Positions 1-7,639 of a DNA stretch of 20,381 nucleotides are shown one piece after another (within the stretch, counting starts at the first letter, position 1; each line of letters opens with the position of its first letter). The stretch lies in assembly GCA_964549595.1 (NCBI GenBank), contig CAZJWK010000042.1, forward strand, positions 1 to 20,381. The letters are read 5' to 3'. The notes under the pieces were generated by a model. That model ran no database searches. It worked only from the letters and a program-made list of their open reading frames with translations, and had not been told where the DNA came from. Source of the stretch: CAZQQN01 sp964549595 (GTDB lineage: Bacteria > Bacteroidota > Bacteroidia > CAILMK01 > CAYYUA01). Both the position numbers and the translations under genes were made by a program.

Positions 1-123
1 CAAATCATTACCCTTCAAGCAAAGAAAAATCCGTAGTACCCCATCGTAAAAAGAAAGTCACTGAATATCAAGGCAATGCATCCTAAAATCTGCAAGTTGG
101 GTTAAGGGAAGTCTAACCAAGGG

Positions 124-338
124 GTTATTGTCTATCTCAAAACGGCCTCCATCAGTGTAACGTATCGATCGATTCTACAAACCTGAAGCTGTTGTAGGCA
201 AAAAGCTTTATTGGTTAGCCCACCTTGATTGTAGGCTTCAACAGATTTAAAAATCTGGTCTTGACAAAGATAATTCTTTTTTCCCACCATAGAAACCAAT
301 TTTTGAAGCAAAAATTGCTCCCCCTGCTTAAAATGTAG
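124..338 (-). pseudogene. Decayed remnant, partly IS66-transposase-like
   Basis: On the minus strand, positions 165-124 translate to IRYTDGGRFEIDNN. This resembles the highly conserved IS66 TnpC C-terminal motif (Y..DGR.EIDNN). In that frame a TAG stands a few codons upstream, close to where family members often have Trp, and the downstream IRPxALGRKN block is not recognisable in any frame. A second minus frame is open from 338 to 132. It reads like real protein (GEQFLLQKLVSMVG, then EAYNQGGLTNKAFCLQQLQ) but I do not recognise it, and it ends at a TAG inside the IS66-like segment. I infer a junction of two broken genes. Positions 1-123 and 339-405 show nothing further. The match is short, so the IS66 assignment is tentative. 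Confidence 0.4.
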
Positions 339-405
339 CTAGCCGCGTTGATACAAAAGCGTTTCAAAGGTCAATTCAACTTATTCAAATAGTTTAAAAT
401 AACCA

Positions 406-437
406 TTTGTTAAATTCATCTTGAGAGTTTAATTTTG
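406..437 (+). promoter_or_regulatory. Bacteroidota-type promoter (-33 TTTG, -7 TAATTTTG)
   Basis: TTTG at 406-409 is followed after exactly 20 bases by TAATTTTG at 430-437. This fits the known Bacteroidota consensus (TTTG, about 17-23 bases, TAnnTTTG). Transcription would begin near 442-446, leaving a leader of roughly 60 bases before the ATG at 507. The match covers the in-frame TTG at 435, which argues against that TTG as the start codon. Confidence 0.6.
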
Positions 438-506
438 TGTAAGGAAATTTTTCAAATTTTCCGCCCTATAAAATCCATTTTAAAATTTCATTTTAAAAAA
501 AGTTTT

Positions 507-1238
507 ATGAATTTAAAGAAGAAGTCAGGAATTTTTTTAAATAAAGTTTTAAATCAATTTGGCTATCACCTTAATAAAATGCATAAAACACAAAGGCAAG
601 ATAAGGGCCTTTATACCATCCACAGTTATTTAAATGAAGAAGGAAAATTTGATTATCAAAAGTATAAAAAAATACAACAAGAGGGGAATAAAAGCAAGTT
701 GGATTTGGTCTGGGTTAAAGAGGAAAATATAAGATTTATTTGCAAATATATAAAAAAAAATCTAAATGTTATAGACTTTGGAATTTGTCACGGGACCAGA
801 AATGGAAGAGAACAAGCATTTTTTAAAAAATATTTGGATTGTAAAGTTATTGGAACAGAAATTTCAGAAACCGCTGATCAATTTCCCGATACAATTCAAT
901 GGGATTTTCATGAAGTCAAAGAAGAATGGTTGAATGCAACAGATTTTATTTATAGTAACTCACTTGATCATAGCTATGATCCAGAAAAATGCTTAAACAA
1001 TTGGGTTAGTTGTTTAAAACCCGGCAACTTTTGTATAATTGAACACAGTAATCTGCACGAACCTGATGAATCCGGAGAGTTAGATCCTTTTGGAGCCGAA
1101 ATAACTTTCATGCCATACCTCATTACAAAGTGGGGAAAAGGGAATTTTTTTGTGAGAGAAATTTTAGAAGCGCCAAAATTAACAGAAAATGCCACCTATT
1201 CAAGTATAATTATAGTTCAAAAAGCAATGGACATTTAA
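507..1238 (+). CDS. Class I SAM-dependent methyltransferase (Methyltransf_11-like)
   Basis: The product is 243 residues from the ATG at 507. A longer frame can be opened at a TTG at 435, but that codon lies inside the putative -7 element, so I prefer 507. Residues about 87-97 (VIDFGICHGTR) sit where SAM-binding motif I belongs, with Asp90. The acidic residue after strand 2 is Glu118 (IGTEIS). SNSLDHSYDPE followed by LKPGNFCIIEHS matches the post-II region of type-11 methyltransferases. The glycine pattern of motif I is reduced compared with DxGxGxG. The N-terminal ~60 residues are basic and have no membrane segment. The gene is very AT-rich and lies 57 bases upstream of a glycosyltransferase, so a role in glycan or lipid-carrier modification is inferred. 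The substrate is unknown. Confidence 0.7.
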   Translation: MNLKKKSGIFLNKVLNQFGYHLNKMHKTQRQDKGLYTIHSYLNEEGKFDYQKYKKIQQEGNKSKLDLVWVKEENIRFICKYIKKNLNVIDFGICHGTRNGREQAFFKKYLDCKVIGTEISETADQFPDTIQWDFHEVKEEWLNATDFIYSNSLDHSYDPEKCLNNWVSCLKPGNFCIIEHSNLHEPDESGELDPFGAEITFMPYLITKWGKGNFFVREILEAPKLTENATYSSIIIVQKAMDI

Positions 1239-1295
1239 GAAACCTGTTTTGACCCCTAGCCAATCTAAATTCTTAAAATTAAGGATTATTTATTA

Positions 1296-2576
1296 ATGAA
1301 AGTTAAATTGTTAAACGCTACCGACACTTTAGGTGCAGGAATAGCGTGTAAAAGGTTGCTGGAAGCATTTGAGGGAAACCCAAACTTAGAAGGAGAATTA
1401 ATAACACAAAAACAAAATGATATTTCAAACAAAAATATAAGGGCTTTAAAAACTAATTACATAGAAAAGATTCCTTATTTGATAAAAACAATCTTGTCCA
1501 ATAGCAAAATAAAAAAATACAATCCTAATACAAAAAATTTCTCCACAGGTTTGTATGGAGTAAGAAATTTAAATAAACTTTTAATTGAATCCGACATAAT
1601 CCATTTACAATGGATCAATGATAGTTTCATTTCTTTAGATGGCCTTCTGAATATAGCTCATCTTAAAAAGCCAATATTCTGGACCTTAAGAGACTTATGG
1701 CCAATAACAGGTGGTTGCCATTACCCAGGGAATTGCCAAAAATTTTATACCTACTGCTATATGTGCCCAGTGCTGAATTCCAAAAAAGAATTCGATTTAT
1801 CCTATAATATATGGAGCAAAAAAAAAGAAACTTATAAACAATTAAATCCCATATTTATTGCACCAAGTAATTGGATGGCAGACCAAATCAAAAAAAGTAG
1901 TTTAGGTAAATATAGAAAAAATATTCATGTCATTCCCAACCCTATCGACCACAAAATTTTTCTCCCTAAAAACAAAAAAGAAAGTAGAAGCTTCTTTGAC
2001 CTTCCAAAAGATAAAATTTACCTCTTATTTGGAGCTGTTAACCCTATGGGCTCTCCAAGAAAAGGGTTTAGGGAACTAACAGAAGCTCTTAAAATCCTTG
2101 ATCAAAGAATAGGGCTTAAAAATTCAAATGTTGAACTTTTAATTTTTGGAACTTCCGACAATTCTTTGCAAAAATATTTTGATACTAAATGCTACGTTTT
2201 AGGAAACTTGAAATCAGAAGAAGCATTAGTAAATGCATACAATGCAGCTAATTTTTTTGTTATCCCATCATTGGAAGACAATCATCCTAAAACAGTTATG
2301 GAGGCCTTATCATGTGGGTTACCAGTGGTAGGCTTTGAAACTGGGGGGGTTCCTGAAATGATCGAGCATAACAAGACCGGATTTTTAGCTCAGGCTGGTA
2401 GTAGTAACAGTTTAGCATCTCAAATTGAAAATGCTATAAATCTCAATGAAGAAGACCAACAAATTATGCAAAAATTAGCCAGAGAAAAGGTCTTAAAAAA
2501 TTATACTTACGAAACTATTGCCAACCAACACTTAGAACTCTACAATCAATACCTCACCCCTTCTTCCGAAGTTTAA
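1296..2576 (+). CDS. GT-B glycosyltransferase, family 4 type (WcaC-like)
   Basis: This is a 426-residue cytoplasmic glycosyltransferase expected to move a sugar from a nucleotide-sugar donor to a glycan or lipid-linked acceptor. The N-terminal half starts MKVKLLNATDTLGAGIACKR, the usual first strand and loop of group 1 enzymes. Next come LHLQWIND..., TLRDLWPITGGC and a four-cysteine cluster (Cys141, 147, 154, 157; C-X5-C-X6-C-X2-C). The linker carries VIPNPID. The C-terminal donor domain has an EDN..TVMEAL.CG.PVV..ETGG.PE..E stretch, the form of the EX7E motif seen in this subfamily. The length is normal. Like its upstream neighbour it is very AT-rich (12 G/C in the 60 bases 1381-1440). Its last 23 bases overlap the 3' end of the opposite-strand transglycosylase gene. 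The family assignment is firm; the sugar and acceptor are not known. Confidence 0.85.
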   Translation: MKVKLLNATDTLGAGIACKRLLEAFEGNPNLEGELITQKQNDISNKNIRALKTNYIEKIPYLIKTILSNSKIKKYNPNTKNFSTGLYGVRNLNKLLIESDIIHLQWINDSFISLDGLLNIAHLKKPIFWTLRDLWPITGGCHYPGNCQKFYTYCYMCPVLNSKKEFDLSYNIWSKKKETYKQLNPIFIAPSNWMADQIKKSSLGKYRKNIHVIPNPIDHKIFLPKNKKESRSFFDLPKDKIYLLFGAVNPMGSPRKGFRELTEALKILDQRIGLKNSNVELLIFGTSDNSLQKYFDTKCYVLGNLKSEEALVNAYNAANFFVIPSLEDNHPKTVMEALSCGLPVVGFETGGVPEMIEHNKTGFLAQAGSSNSLASQIENAINLNEEDQQIMQKLAREKVLKNYTYETIANQHLELYNQYLTPSSEV

Positions 2577-4095
2577 TTTTTTCACCGGGATCAATACGGC
2601 TGTTGTTGTTTATGTTATTCAAACTTTTTAGTTGACTCACCGATACATCGGGAAACTTTTGCGCGATTCCCCATAAAGTATCTCCATAGGTTACTTGATA
2701 GTAAACATATTTATCCCCATCTATTTTTTTACCCCAGCCCTGAATTTGACCACTGCGAGCCAGGCGTTGCTTCTGATTAAAGCTTAATTGATTAATTTTT
2801 TTATACTTTTCAGCTTTTGCGCTGGGCACTAATATTTTTAACCGATCACCCACGTGGATGGTATTACCCCTTAAACGATTCCATCTTCTTAAATCCGATG
2901 CCCTGCAATCATACCATTCAGCTATATAACCCAAGTTATCACCACTTTTTACCGTGTAATACAGTCGAGTATAAGCAGGTTCTTGGTTATCCTCTTCAGT
3001 GTTACCTTCATTTTTATCAAGTAAGGTGTCTTGTATGGCATAAATACGGTCCACATTGGAGCAAAAAGCCAATGAAGATTTAAACGGCAAAATTAATGGC
3101 CTCGGCTTATCAATGGCAGGGATCACACCCTTTTTATATTCAGGGTTTAACTTTCTTAACGCTTCCATATCCAAATCCATGGCTTTGGCTAAAGCCTTAA
3201 AATGAAGTTTTTTCCCCACCATGACAGTGTCTGTAGCCTCAGGGAATTTTGCTTTTCTGGGGAAAAGGTTATGAACCCTATGATTTTCAAATACATGAGA
3301 AACCGCAATAAAAGCAGGCACATAACCCCTGGTTTCTCTGGGCAAGTAAGGATAAATCTTCCAAAACTGGTCGCTATATCCAGACCGCCTAATGGCTTTA
3401 TTAACATTGCCAGGCCCACAATTATAAGCTGCAATAACCATTAACCAATCCTCATAAATTTTATAAAGGTCCTTTAAATAATTTACAGCCGCTTTGGTGG
3501 AAGCTTGCACACTTTTTCTTTCATCAACGTAAGTGGTAATTTCTAACCCATATTGCTTTGCAGTGGGATACATGAATTGCCATAACCCTTTAGCCCCTGC
3601 CGGAGAAACTGCCGTTGGATTTAAGGCTGATTCTATAATCGGCAAATATTTTAAACGCAAAGGCAATTCTGCCTTATCTAAATAGGTTTCCAGTATCGGA
3701 AAATAATAATGGGAAAGCCCAAGCATTTGTTCTACTTTGTCTCGCCTTTTATTGGCATACAGGTCCACAAAAGCTTTGACCCATTTATTGTAAGTATAGT
3801 CAATAGGACTTTTTTTATTTAAAACTTCCAAATTAGCCTTGAAAAAAGAATCACTAAATTCAGGATTTTTTTTGCGCTTTTCAGAGGGGTAATTGTCATC
3901 GGTAAGATAGGAGTTGGAAACTTGCCACTCAAGGAGTGCACTATCCATTGTGGTCATAATTTGACGTTTCACAGCTGTATCCACTTTTCTATGGATAGTA
4001 TCCTTATTGAGATCCCCTTCAGGTTGACCACCCCAAGCGGTTAGGCTAATCGGCATAAACACCGATAGCCAAATAAATAAGCTTAATCTTTCCAT
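2554..4095 (-). CDS. mltD: Lytic murein transglycosylase, MltD-like, with LysM domains
   Basis: The product is a 513-residue periplasmic or outer-membrane-associated enzyme that cleaves the MurNAc-GlcNAc bond of peptidoglycan with 1,6-anhydro product formation. Residues 1-~22 form a signal peptide (hydrophobic 5-20, small residues at 20-23). The SLT domain spans about 130-265, with catalytic Glu155 in LPIIESALNP, then GAKGLWQF (167-174) and AYNCGPGN (223-230). A degenerate LysM-like stretch lies around 290-336. Two clear LysM peptidoglycan-binding repeats follow at about 379-423 (YTVKSGDNL) and 465-508 (YQVTYGDTL). The ATG shares one base with the gatA stop (TAATG), suggesting translational coupling; no Cys lipobox is seen. 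Family is clear; the exact paralogue name is by similarity. Confidence 0.88.
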   Translation of the reverse strand: MERLSLFIWLSVFMPISLTAWGGQPEGDLNKDTIHRKVDTAVKRQIMTTMDSALLEWQVSNSYLTDDNYPSEKRKKNPEFSDSFFKANLEVLNKKSPIDYTYNKWVKAFVDLYANKRRDKVEQMLGLSHYYFPILETYLDKAELPLRLKYLPIIESALNPTAVSPAGAKGLWQFMYPTAKQYGLEITTYVDERKSVQASTKAAVNYLKDLYKIYEDWLMVIAAYNCGPGNVNKAIRRSGYSDQFWKIYPYLPRETRGYVPAFIAVSHVFENHRVHNLFPRKAKFPEATDTVMVGKKLHFKALAKAMDLDMEALRKLNPEYKKGVIPAIDKPRPLILPFKSSLAFCSNVDRIYAIQDTLLDKNEGNTEEDNQEPAYTRLYYTVKSGDNLGYIAEWYDCRASDLRRWNRLRGNTIHVGDRLKILVPSAKAEKYKKINQLSFNQKQRLARSGQIQGWGKKIDGDKYVYYQVTYGDTLWGIAQKFPDVSVSQLKSLNNINNNSRIDPGEKIKLRKKG

Positions 4096-5555
4096 TAAAT
4101 ATTCTTATTAAATTGAGAAAAACTTCTGATTTTTTCAGCAAACCCCAAAAGCCGGCCCTCGTCAAAATAATAGCCGATTAACTGTATGCTAAACGGCATT
4201 CCTTCTTGATTGGTTCCAATTGGGATTGTAATGGCGGGAAATCCAGCCAGGCTTGCCGGGATAGTAAAAATATCTTCCCAATATATTGAAGTGATATCCC
4301 CTTTCTCTCCTATTTTAAAAGCCGTGGAAGGGGTTGCTGGTAGCATGATAAAATCATTATCTTCCAACAATGCTTCTAATCCTTCCCTAACCAACCTACG
4401 AATCTTCTGGGCTTTAGAATAATACGCTTCATAATACCCTTCACTCAATACAAAGGTACCGAGCATAATCCGTCTTTTCACCTCTTCACCAAAACCTTCC
4501 GTTCGGCTTCTTTGAACCGTTTCTTCAAGGGTTTGGGCTTCCGGTGACCGGTAACCATAAAGAATCCCGTCATAACGAGCCAAATTAGAGGAAGCTTCAG
4601 CATTAGATAAAATTTGATAAACAGGAATCATTTGATCAAGGTAAGTGAGTTCAGCGTCCTGAGTTTTTATTTTTGACTCTTTCCCTAATCGATCTATAAC
4701 AGTATTGATTTCCGTTTTAACCTCTTCATCCAAGCTTGTCGACTCAAGGCAATCTGATAAATACACCATTTGAATATCCTCCTCAGCCACTTTAGCCATA
4801 TCCTTTTTAAAATCCGGCACTTCAGAGGAGGAAGCTGTTCCATCGTTATCATCCTTGCCGGCTATTACTTTAAGTATCAAGGCAGCATCTTCCGGGTTTT
4901 TGGTTATAGGACCGATTTGATCAAAAGAGGAGCCAAATGCAATTAAACCGTACCGCGAAACCCTGCCATAAGTAGGTTTTAAACCAATTGTGCCACAAAA
5001 TGCTGCGGGTTGACGAATAGAGCCTCCGGTGTCCGATCCCAAAGCCGCATGGCACATTCCAGCAGCCACAGCAGCAGCCGCCCCGCCTGAAGAACCTCCG
5101 GGAACACGGTTTTCATCAAAAGGATTTTTTACCGGGCCAAAAGCCGAATATTCATTGGAAGAGCCCATGGCAAATTCATCACAATTCAACCTACCAATGA
5201 TGATCGCATCTTCTTCCAATAGACGATCCACGACTGTAGCAGAAAACAAAGATTCAAAACCCTCTAAAATCTTTGAAGACGCTGAGACTTTATGATCCTT
5301 GTAGCAAATATTGTCTTTAATGCCAATGACTAACCCCGCAAGTTCCCCCTCATTGCCATTGCTGATCTTTTTATCAATAGTTTTGGCCTGTTCAGAAACT
5401 TCCGCCTCAAAAACCTCATTAAAAATGTTCAACCTTTCATTGTGAGCTCTTATGACCTCAAGGTAATCTTCAACCAGTTTAGAAACACTAACCTTACCTG
5501 ATTTGAGATTTTCCTGGATTTTGGAAAGAGGCTCAAAGGAATTAATGACTTCCAT
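4095..5555 (-). CDS. gatA: Asp-tRNA(Asn)/Glu-tRNA(Gln) amidotransferase subunit A
   Basis: This is a complete 486-residue amidase-signature protein. GatA hydrolyses glutamine and channels ammonia to GatB, which amidates Glu-tRNA(Gln) or Asp-tRNA(Asn). The Ser-cisSer-Lys triad is present: Lys80 (IGIKDN), Ser155 (VPGGSSGGAAAAVAAG) and Ser179 (SDTGGSIRQPA). Each is one residue later than in the well-studied Staphylococcus aureus enzyme. TYGRVSRYGL and FDQIGP, which are GatA-specific, separate it from general amidases. It is the middle gene of tatA-gatA-mltD, 8 bases after tatA and overlapping mltD by one base. gatB and gatC are not in the window; Bacteroidota commonly keep the gat genes unlinked. 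Confidence 0.93.
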   Translation of the reverse strand: MEVINSFEPLSKIQENLKSGKVSVSKLVEDYLEVIRAHNERLNIFNEVFEAEVSEQAKTIDKKISNGNEGELAGLVIGIKDNICYKDHKVSASSKILEGFESLFSATVVDRLLEEDAIIIGRLNCDEFAMGSSNEYSAFGPVKNPFDENRVPGGSSGGAAAAVAAGMCHAALGSDTGGSIRQPAAFCGTIGLKPTYGRVSRYGLIAFGSSFDQIGPITKNPEDAALILKVIAGKDDNDGTASSSEVPDFKKDMAKVAEEDIQMVYLSDCLESTSLDEEVKTEINTVIDRLGKESKIKTQDAELTYLDQMIPVYQILSNAEASSNLARYDGILYGYRSPEAQTLEETVQRSRTEGFGEEVKRRIMLGTFVLSEGYYEAYYSKAQKIRRLVREGLEALLEDNDFIMLPATPSTAFKIGEKGDITSIYWEDIFTIPASLAGFPAITIPIGTNQEGMPFSIQLIGYYFDEGRLLGFAEKIRSFSQFNKNI

Positions 5556-5563
5556 GAATTCGA

Positions 5564-5815
5564 TTACTTATTGGTTGATTGGTTTTCGGTTTTTTGGTTG
5601 GCTTGAGAATCCCCCTGCGAAGAATTTTTATCGCCCTCTCGCATTCCCTCTTCAAGGCTATCCTTAACCTTGTCTTTTGCCGAATTGAATTCCCGGATGC
5701 CTTTTCCGATGCCCTTCATCAACTCAGGGATTTTTCGACCCCCAAAAAGCAAGAGAATACCCAAAAAAATTATTATCCACTCCATTCCGCCCGGAAAGCT
5801 GAAAAACACAAACAT
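5564..5815 (-). CDS. tatA: Sec-independent (twin-arginine) translocase subunit TatA
   Basis: This 83-residue protein is a pore-forming component of the Tat system, which exports folded proteins across the inner membrane. A single membrane helix spans about residues 11-25 (MEWIIIFLGILLLFG). It is followed by the conserved hinge FGGRKIPEL (24-32), an amphipathic helix (MKGIGKGIREFNSAKDKV), and a polar Glu/Lys/Gln/Ser-rich tail. The start at 5815 gives the short N-terminal MFVFF..GG lead usual in Bacteroidota TatA, so I prefer it to the internal Met11. tatC is not in the window. It is the first gene of the tatA-gatA-mltD run, with a -7-like element 20 bases upstream. TatB-like proteins share the fold, but the length and hinge favour TatA. 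Confidence 0.9.
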   Translation of the reverse strand: MFVFFSFPGGMEWIIIFLGILLLFGGRKIPELMKGIGKGIREFNSAKDKVKDSLEEGMREGDKNSSQGDSQANQKTENQSTNK

Positions 5816-5834
5816 GAGTCTTATTTTTATTTCG

Positions 5835-5842
5835 CAAAGTTA
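5835..5842 (-). promoter_or_regulatory. Possible -7 element for tatA operon
   Basis: Read on the minus strand, positions 5842-5835 are TAACTTTG, an exact match to the Bacteroidota -7 consensus TAnnTTTG. A well-spaced -33 TTTG is not evident; only a CTTG about 14 bases upstream is seen. The tatA ATG would lie close behind the transcription start. Confidence 0.35.
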
Positions 5843-5968
5843 TGTACATCGTAAGACAAGGAGTAACGTTAATCCTTATTTTTGCATTCCAAAAGTGGAG
5901 TAGAAAGTTGGACCAAAGCCGCCTCGCCTGTCCAATTAAAAAATTTTTCCAAGCAATTTTTCTTTGGC

Positions 5969-5976
5969 TAATTTTG
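5969..5976 (+). promoter_or_regulatory. Possible -7 element for accA
   Basis: TAATTTTG matches the TAnnTTTG consensus and lies 59 bases before the accA ATG in the 220-base divergent tatA/accA gap. No TTG or TTTG is found at the expected -33 distance, so this is a single-box match only. Confidence 0.3.
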
Positions 5977-6035
5977 CTTTTATGAATGTTCCTGAAATGA
6001 TTTTTGTTTTAAAGGGCAAAAAATAAGCTGGCGTT

Positions 6036-6992
6036 ATGCAGTATTTGGATTTTGAAAAACCGATTAAGGACCTGGAGGAAAAGTTACACAATACCAAAAA
6101 AGTAGCGGAAACAGAAGGGAAGCGGGTTAACAATGAGACCATAAAAGATTTAGAAAACAAAATAGAGCAACTGAAATACGAGGTTTACAGTGACCTTACC
6201 GGCTGGCAGAAAGTTCAAATAGCCCGTCATCCGGAAAGACCATATACCCTTGATTACATTAACAATATCACTTCCGATTTTCACGAACTTCATGGTGACC
6301 GTAACGTAAAAGATGATAAAGCTATAGTGGGGGGTTTTGCCACTTTCGACAAGCGGACCGTCATGTTTATCGGTCATCAGAAAGGTAAAAATACCAAATT
6401 AAGGGCTTACCGAAATTTTGGCATGCCCAATCCAGAAGGGTATCGGAAAGCTTTACGGTTAATGAAACTGGCCGAAAAATTCCAAAAACCCATCGTCACA
6501 TTTATCGATACACCAGGGGCTGCTCCCGGTGTAGAAGCCGAACAAAGAGGTCAGGCAGAAGCCATAGCTAATAATTTGAAAGAAATGTCCATGCTTAATG
6601 TACCCGTGATCTGTGTCATCATTGGAGAAGGAGCCTCCGGTGGCGCTTTAGGCATTGGTATTGGGGATCGGGTTTACATGCTTGAATACACCTGGTATTC
6701 AGTTATTGCACCGGAATCCTGCTCATCCATTTTATGGCGAAGCTGGGATAACAAGGAGCAAGCCGCGGAAGAGCTGCAATTGACTTCTGAAAAATTACTT
6801 GAAAAGGGCCTTATTGATGGGATTGTCCAGGAGCCTCTGGGAGGGGCCCATAATGATCCTGAACAGATGTATAAAAACCTTTCTGATTACTTGTCAAAAA
6901 CCTTGGATGAATTATCCAGCCTTTCTGCAGAGGAAAGGCTCAATACAAGGCTTGACAAATTTGCCAACATGGGCGTTTATCAAGAGGAATAA
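6036..6992 (+). CDS. accA: Acetyl-CoA carboxylase carboxyltransferase subunit alpha
   Basis: This 318-residue protein is the alpha subunit of the carboxyltransferase half of acetyl-CoA carboxylase. Working with AccD, it moves CO2 from biotin-BCCP to acetyl-CoA to make malonyl-CoA for fatty acid synthesis. The N-terminal helical region (MQYLDFEKPIKDLEEKL) is typical. HPERPY is at 65-70, FHELHGDR at 82-89, FIDTPGAAPGVEAEQRGQ at 156-173, GEGASGGALGIG at 197-208 and APESCSSILW at 225-234, all family hallmarks. The length equals that of other AccA proteins and no disruption is seen. The start is the only ATG consistent with the family N-terminus. accD and accBC are elsewhere. The gene stands alone, with a close convergent neighbour. 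Confidence 0.96.
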   Translation: MQYLDFEKPIKDLEEKLHNTKKVAETEGKRVNNETIKDLENKIEQLKYEVYSDLTGWQKVQIARHPERPYTLDYINNITSDFHELHGDRNVKDDKAIVGGFATFDKRTVMFIGHQKGKNTKLRAYRNFGMPNPEGYRKALRLMKLAEKFQKPIVTFIDTPGAAPGVEAEQRGQAEAIANNLKEMSMLNVPVICVIIGEGASGGALGIGIGDRVYMLEYTWYSVIAPESCSSILWRSWDNKEQAAEELQLTSEKLLEKGLIDGIVQEPLGGAHNDPEQMYKNLSDYLSKTLDELSSLSAEERLNTRLDKFANMGVYQEE

Positions 6993-7007
6993 GGGGTTAG
7001 CCTTTTT
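6991..7007 (+). terminator. Weak hairpin with T-tract after accA
   Basis: AAGG (6991-6994), a six-base loop and CCTT (7001-7004) run into five T's (7003-7007), starting within the accA stop codon and lying inside the 3' end of the convergent WbqC gene. The stem is only four pairs, so it is a marginal terminator. There is no other room between the two genes. Confidence 0.25.
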
Positions 7008-7623
7008 GAATCAGACTGCTTTTTAATACGGATTTTCCCTCCGGGCCTTCGTTAAAAATGAGATCCAGCACGCTCAAATTCGGGATGAAGCCAAACCTTT
7101 CCCTGAAAGCTTGAATGTAAGGGGCCGGATAAAAAGTGGGATCATTTTTAAAAGTGTTTTTCGGGGTGATTACCGAGCTCCAATCACTCAATTCAGCCTG
7201 GTTTTCATCAAATTCGGATAACAAGGTAAAATCCTCGGTTAATCCTAAAATTTTCAAACTTTCTCTGATTGTTGCCAAATCCAAATCCAACAAAAAAGTA
7301 AACCGGGTTTTTAGAAGCTTTTCCATGCCAGGACCATAAAAATCAAAAAAGGGTGTTTTTCCGTAAGCCGACCGGATAGCCATCCAAATTTCCCGAGGCC
7401 AGTTTTTAGAATAATCAACCTTCACTTCCTTGAAAGGTACCCTGGTTTTACCTTGTTTGACGGGCACTGTTAATCGTTGAATCTTATTGGCGGAAACGAT
7501 GTAGGCCCGATTTCTGTAAGTTTGTTTAACAAAAGGGGATAAATCATCGAAAACGATCGATTCATTTCTTAAAAATTTTGTTAAATATTGGATGGGTGGA
7601 AAAAATTGAGGTTCGATAAGCAT
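6997..7623 (-). CDS. WbqC-family protein
   Basis: The 208-residue product begins MLIEPQFFPPIQYLTKFLRN, the characteristic N-terminus of the WbqC family (PF08889-like). The central KQTYRNRAYIVSANKIQRLTVPVKQGK and the later YGKTPFFDFYGP segment also fit. WbqC proteins often occur in O-antigen or capsule loci and were proposed to help sugar-nucleotide or glycan synthesis, but no biochemical activity is firmly established. There is no signal peptide or membrane helix, so it should be cytoplasmic. The start is well supported, because the family motif begins at residue 3. The gene ends 4 bases from accA on the opposite strand and starts 16 bases from the divergent GWxTD gene. Confidence 0.8.
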   Translation of the reverse strand: MLIEPQFFPPIQYLTKFLRNESIVFDDLSPFVKQTYRNRAYIVSANKIQRLTVPVKQGKTRVPFKEVKVDYSKNWPREIWMAIRSAYGKTPFFDFYGPGMEKLLKTRFTFLLDLDLATIRESLKILGLTEDFTLLSEFDENQAELSDWSSVITPKNTFKNDPTFYPAPYIQAFRERFGFIPNLSVLDLIFNEGPEGKSVLKSSLIQKG

Positions 7624-7639
7624 AAGAAAGCAATCATTT

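Noticed and set aside
5029..5295. Plus-strand frame rich in Ala and Pro opposite gatA
   Set aside because: It mirrors the Gly/Ala/Ser-rich amidase signature on the other strand.
5579..5903. Plus-strand frames opposite tatA
   Set aside because: Shadow of tatA; the TatA translation is clearly the real one.
5908..5935. Inverted repeat TTGGAC ... GTCCAA in the tatA/accA gap, as a possible operator
   Set aside because: Six-base arms 16 bases apart are expected by chance in a 220-base region, and no matching copy was noticed elsewhere.
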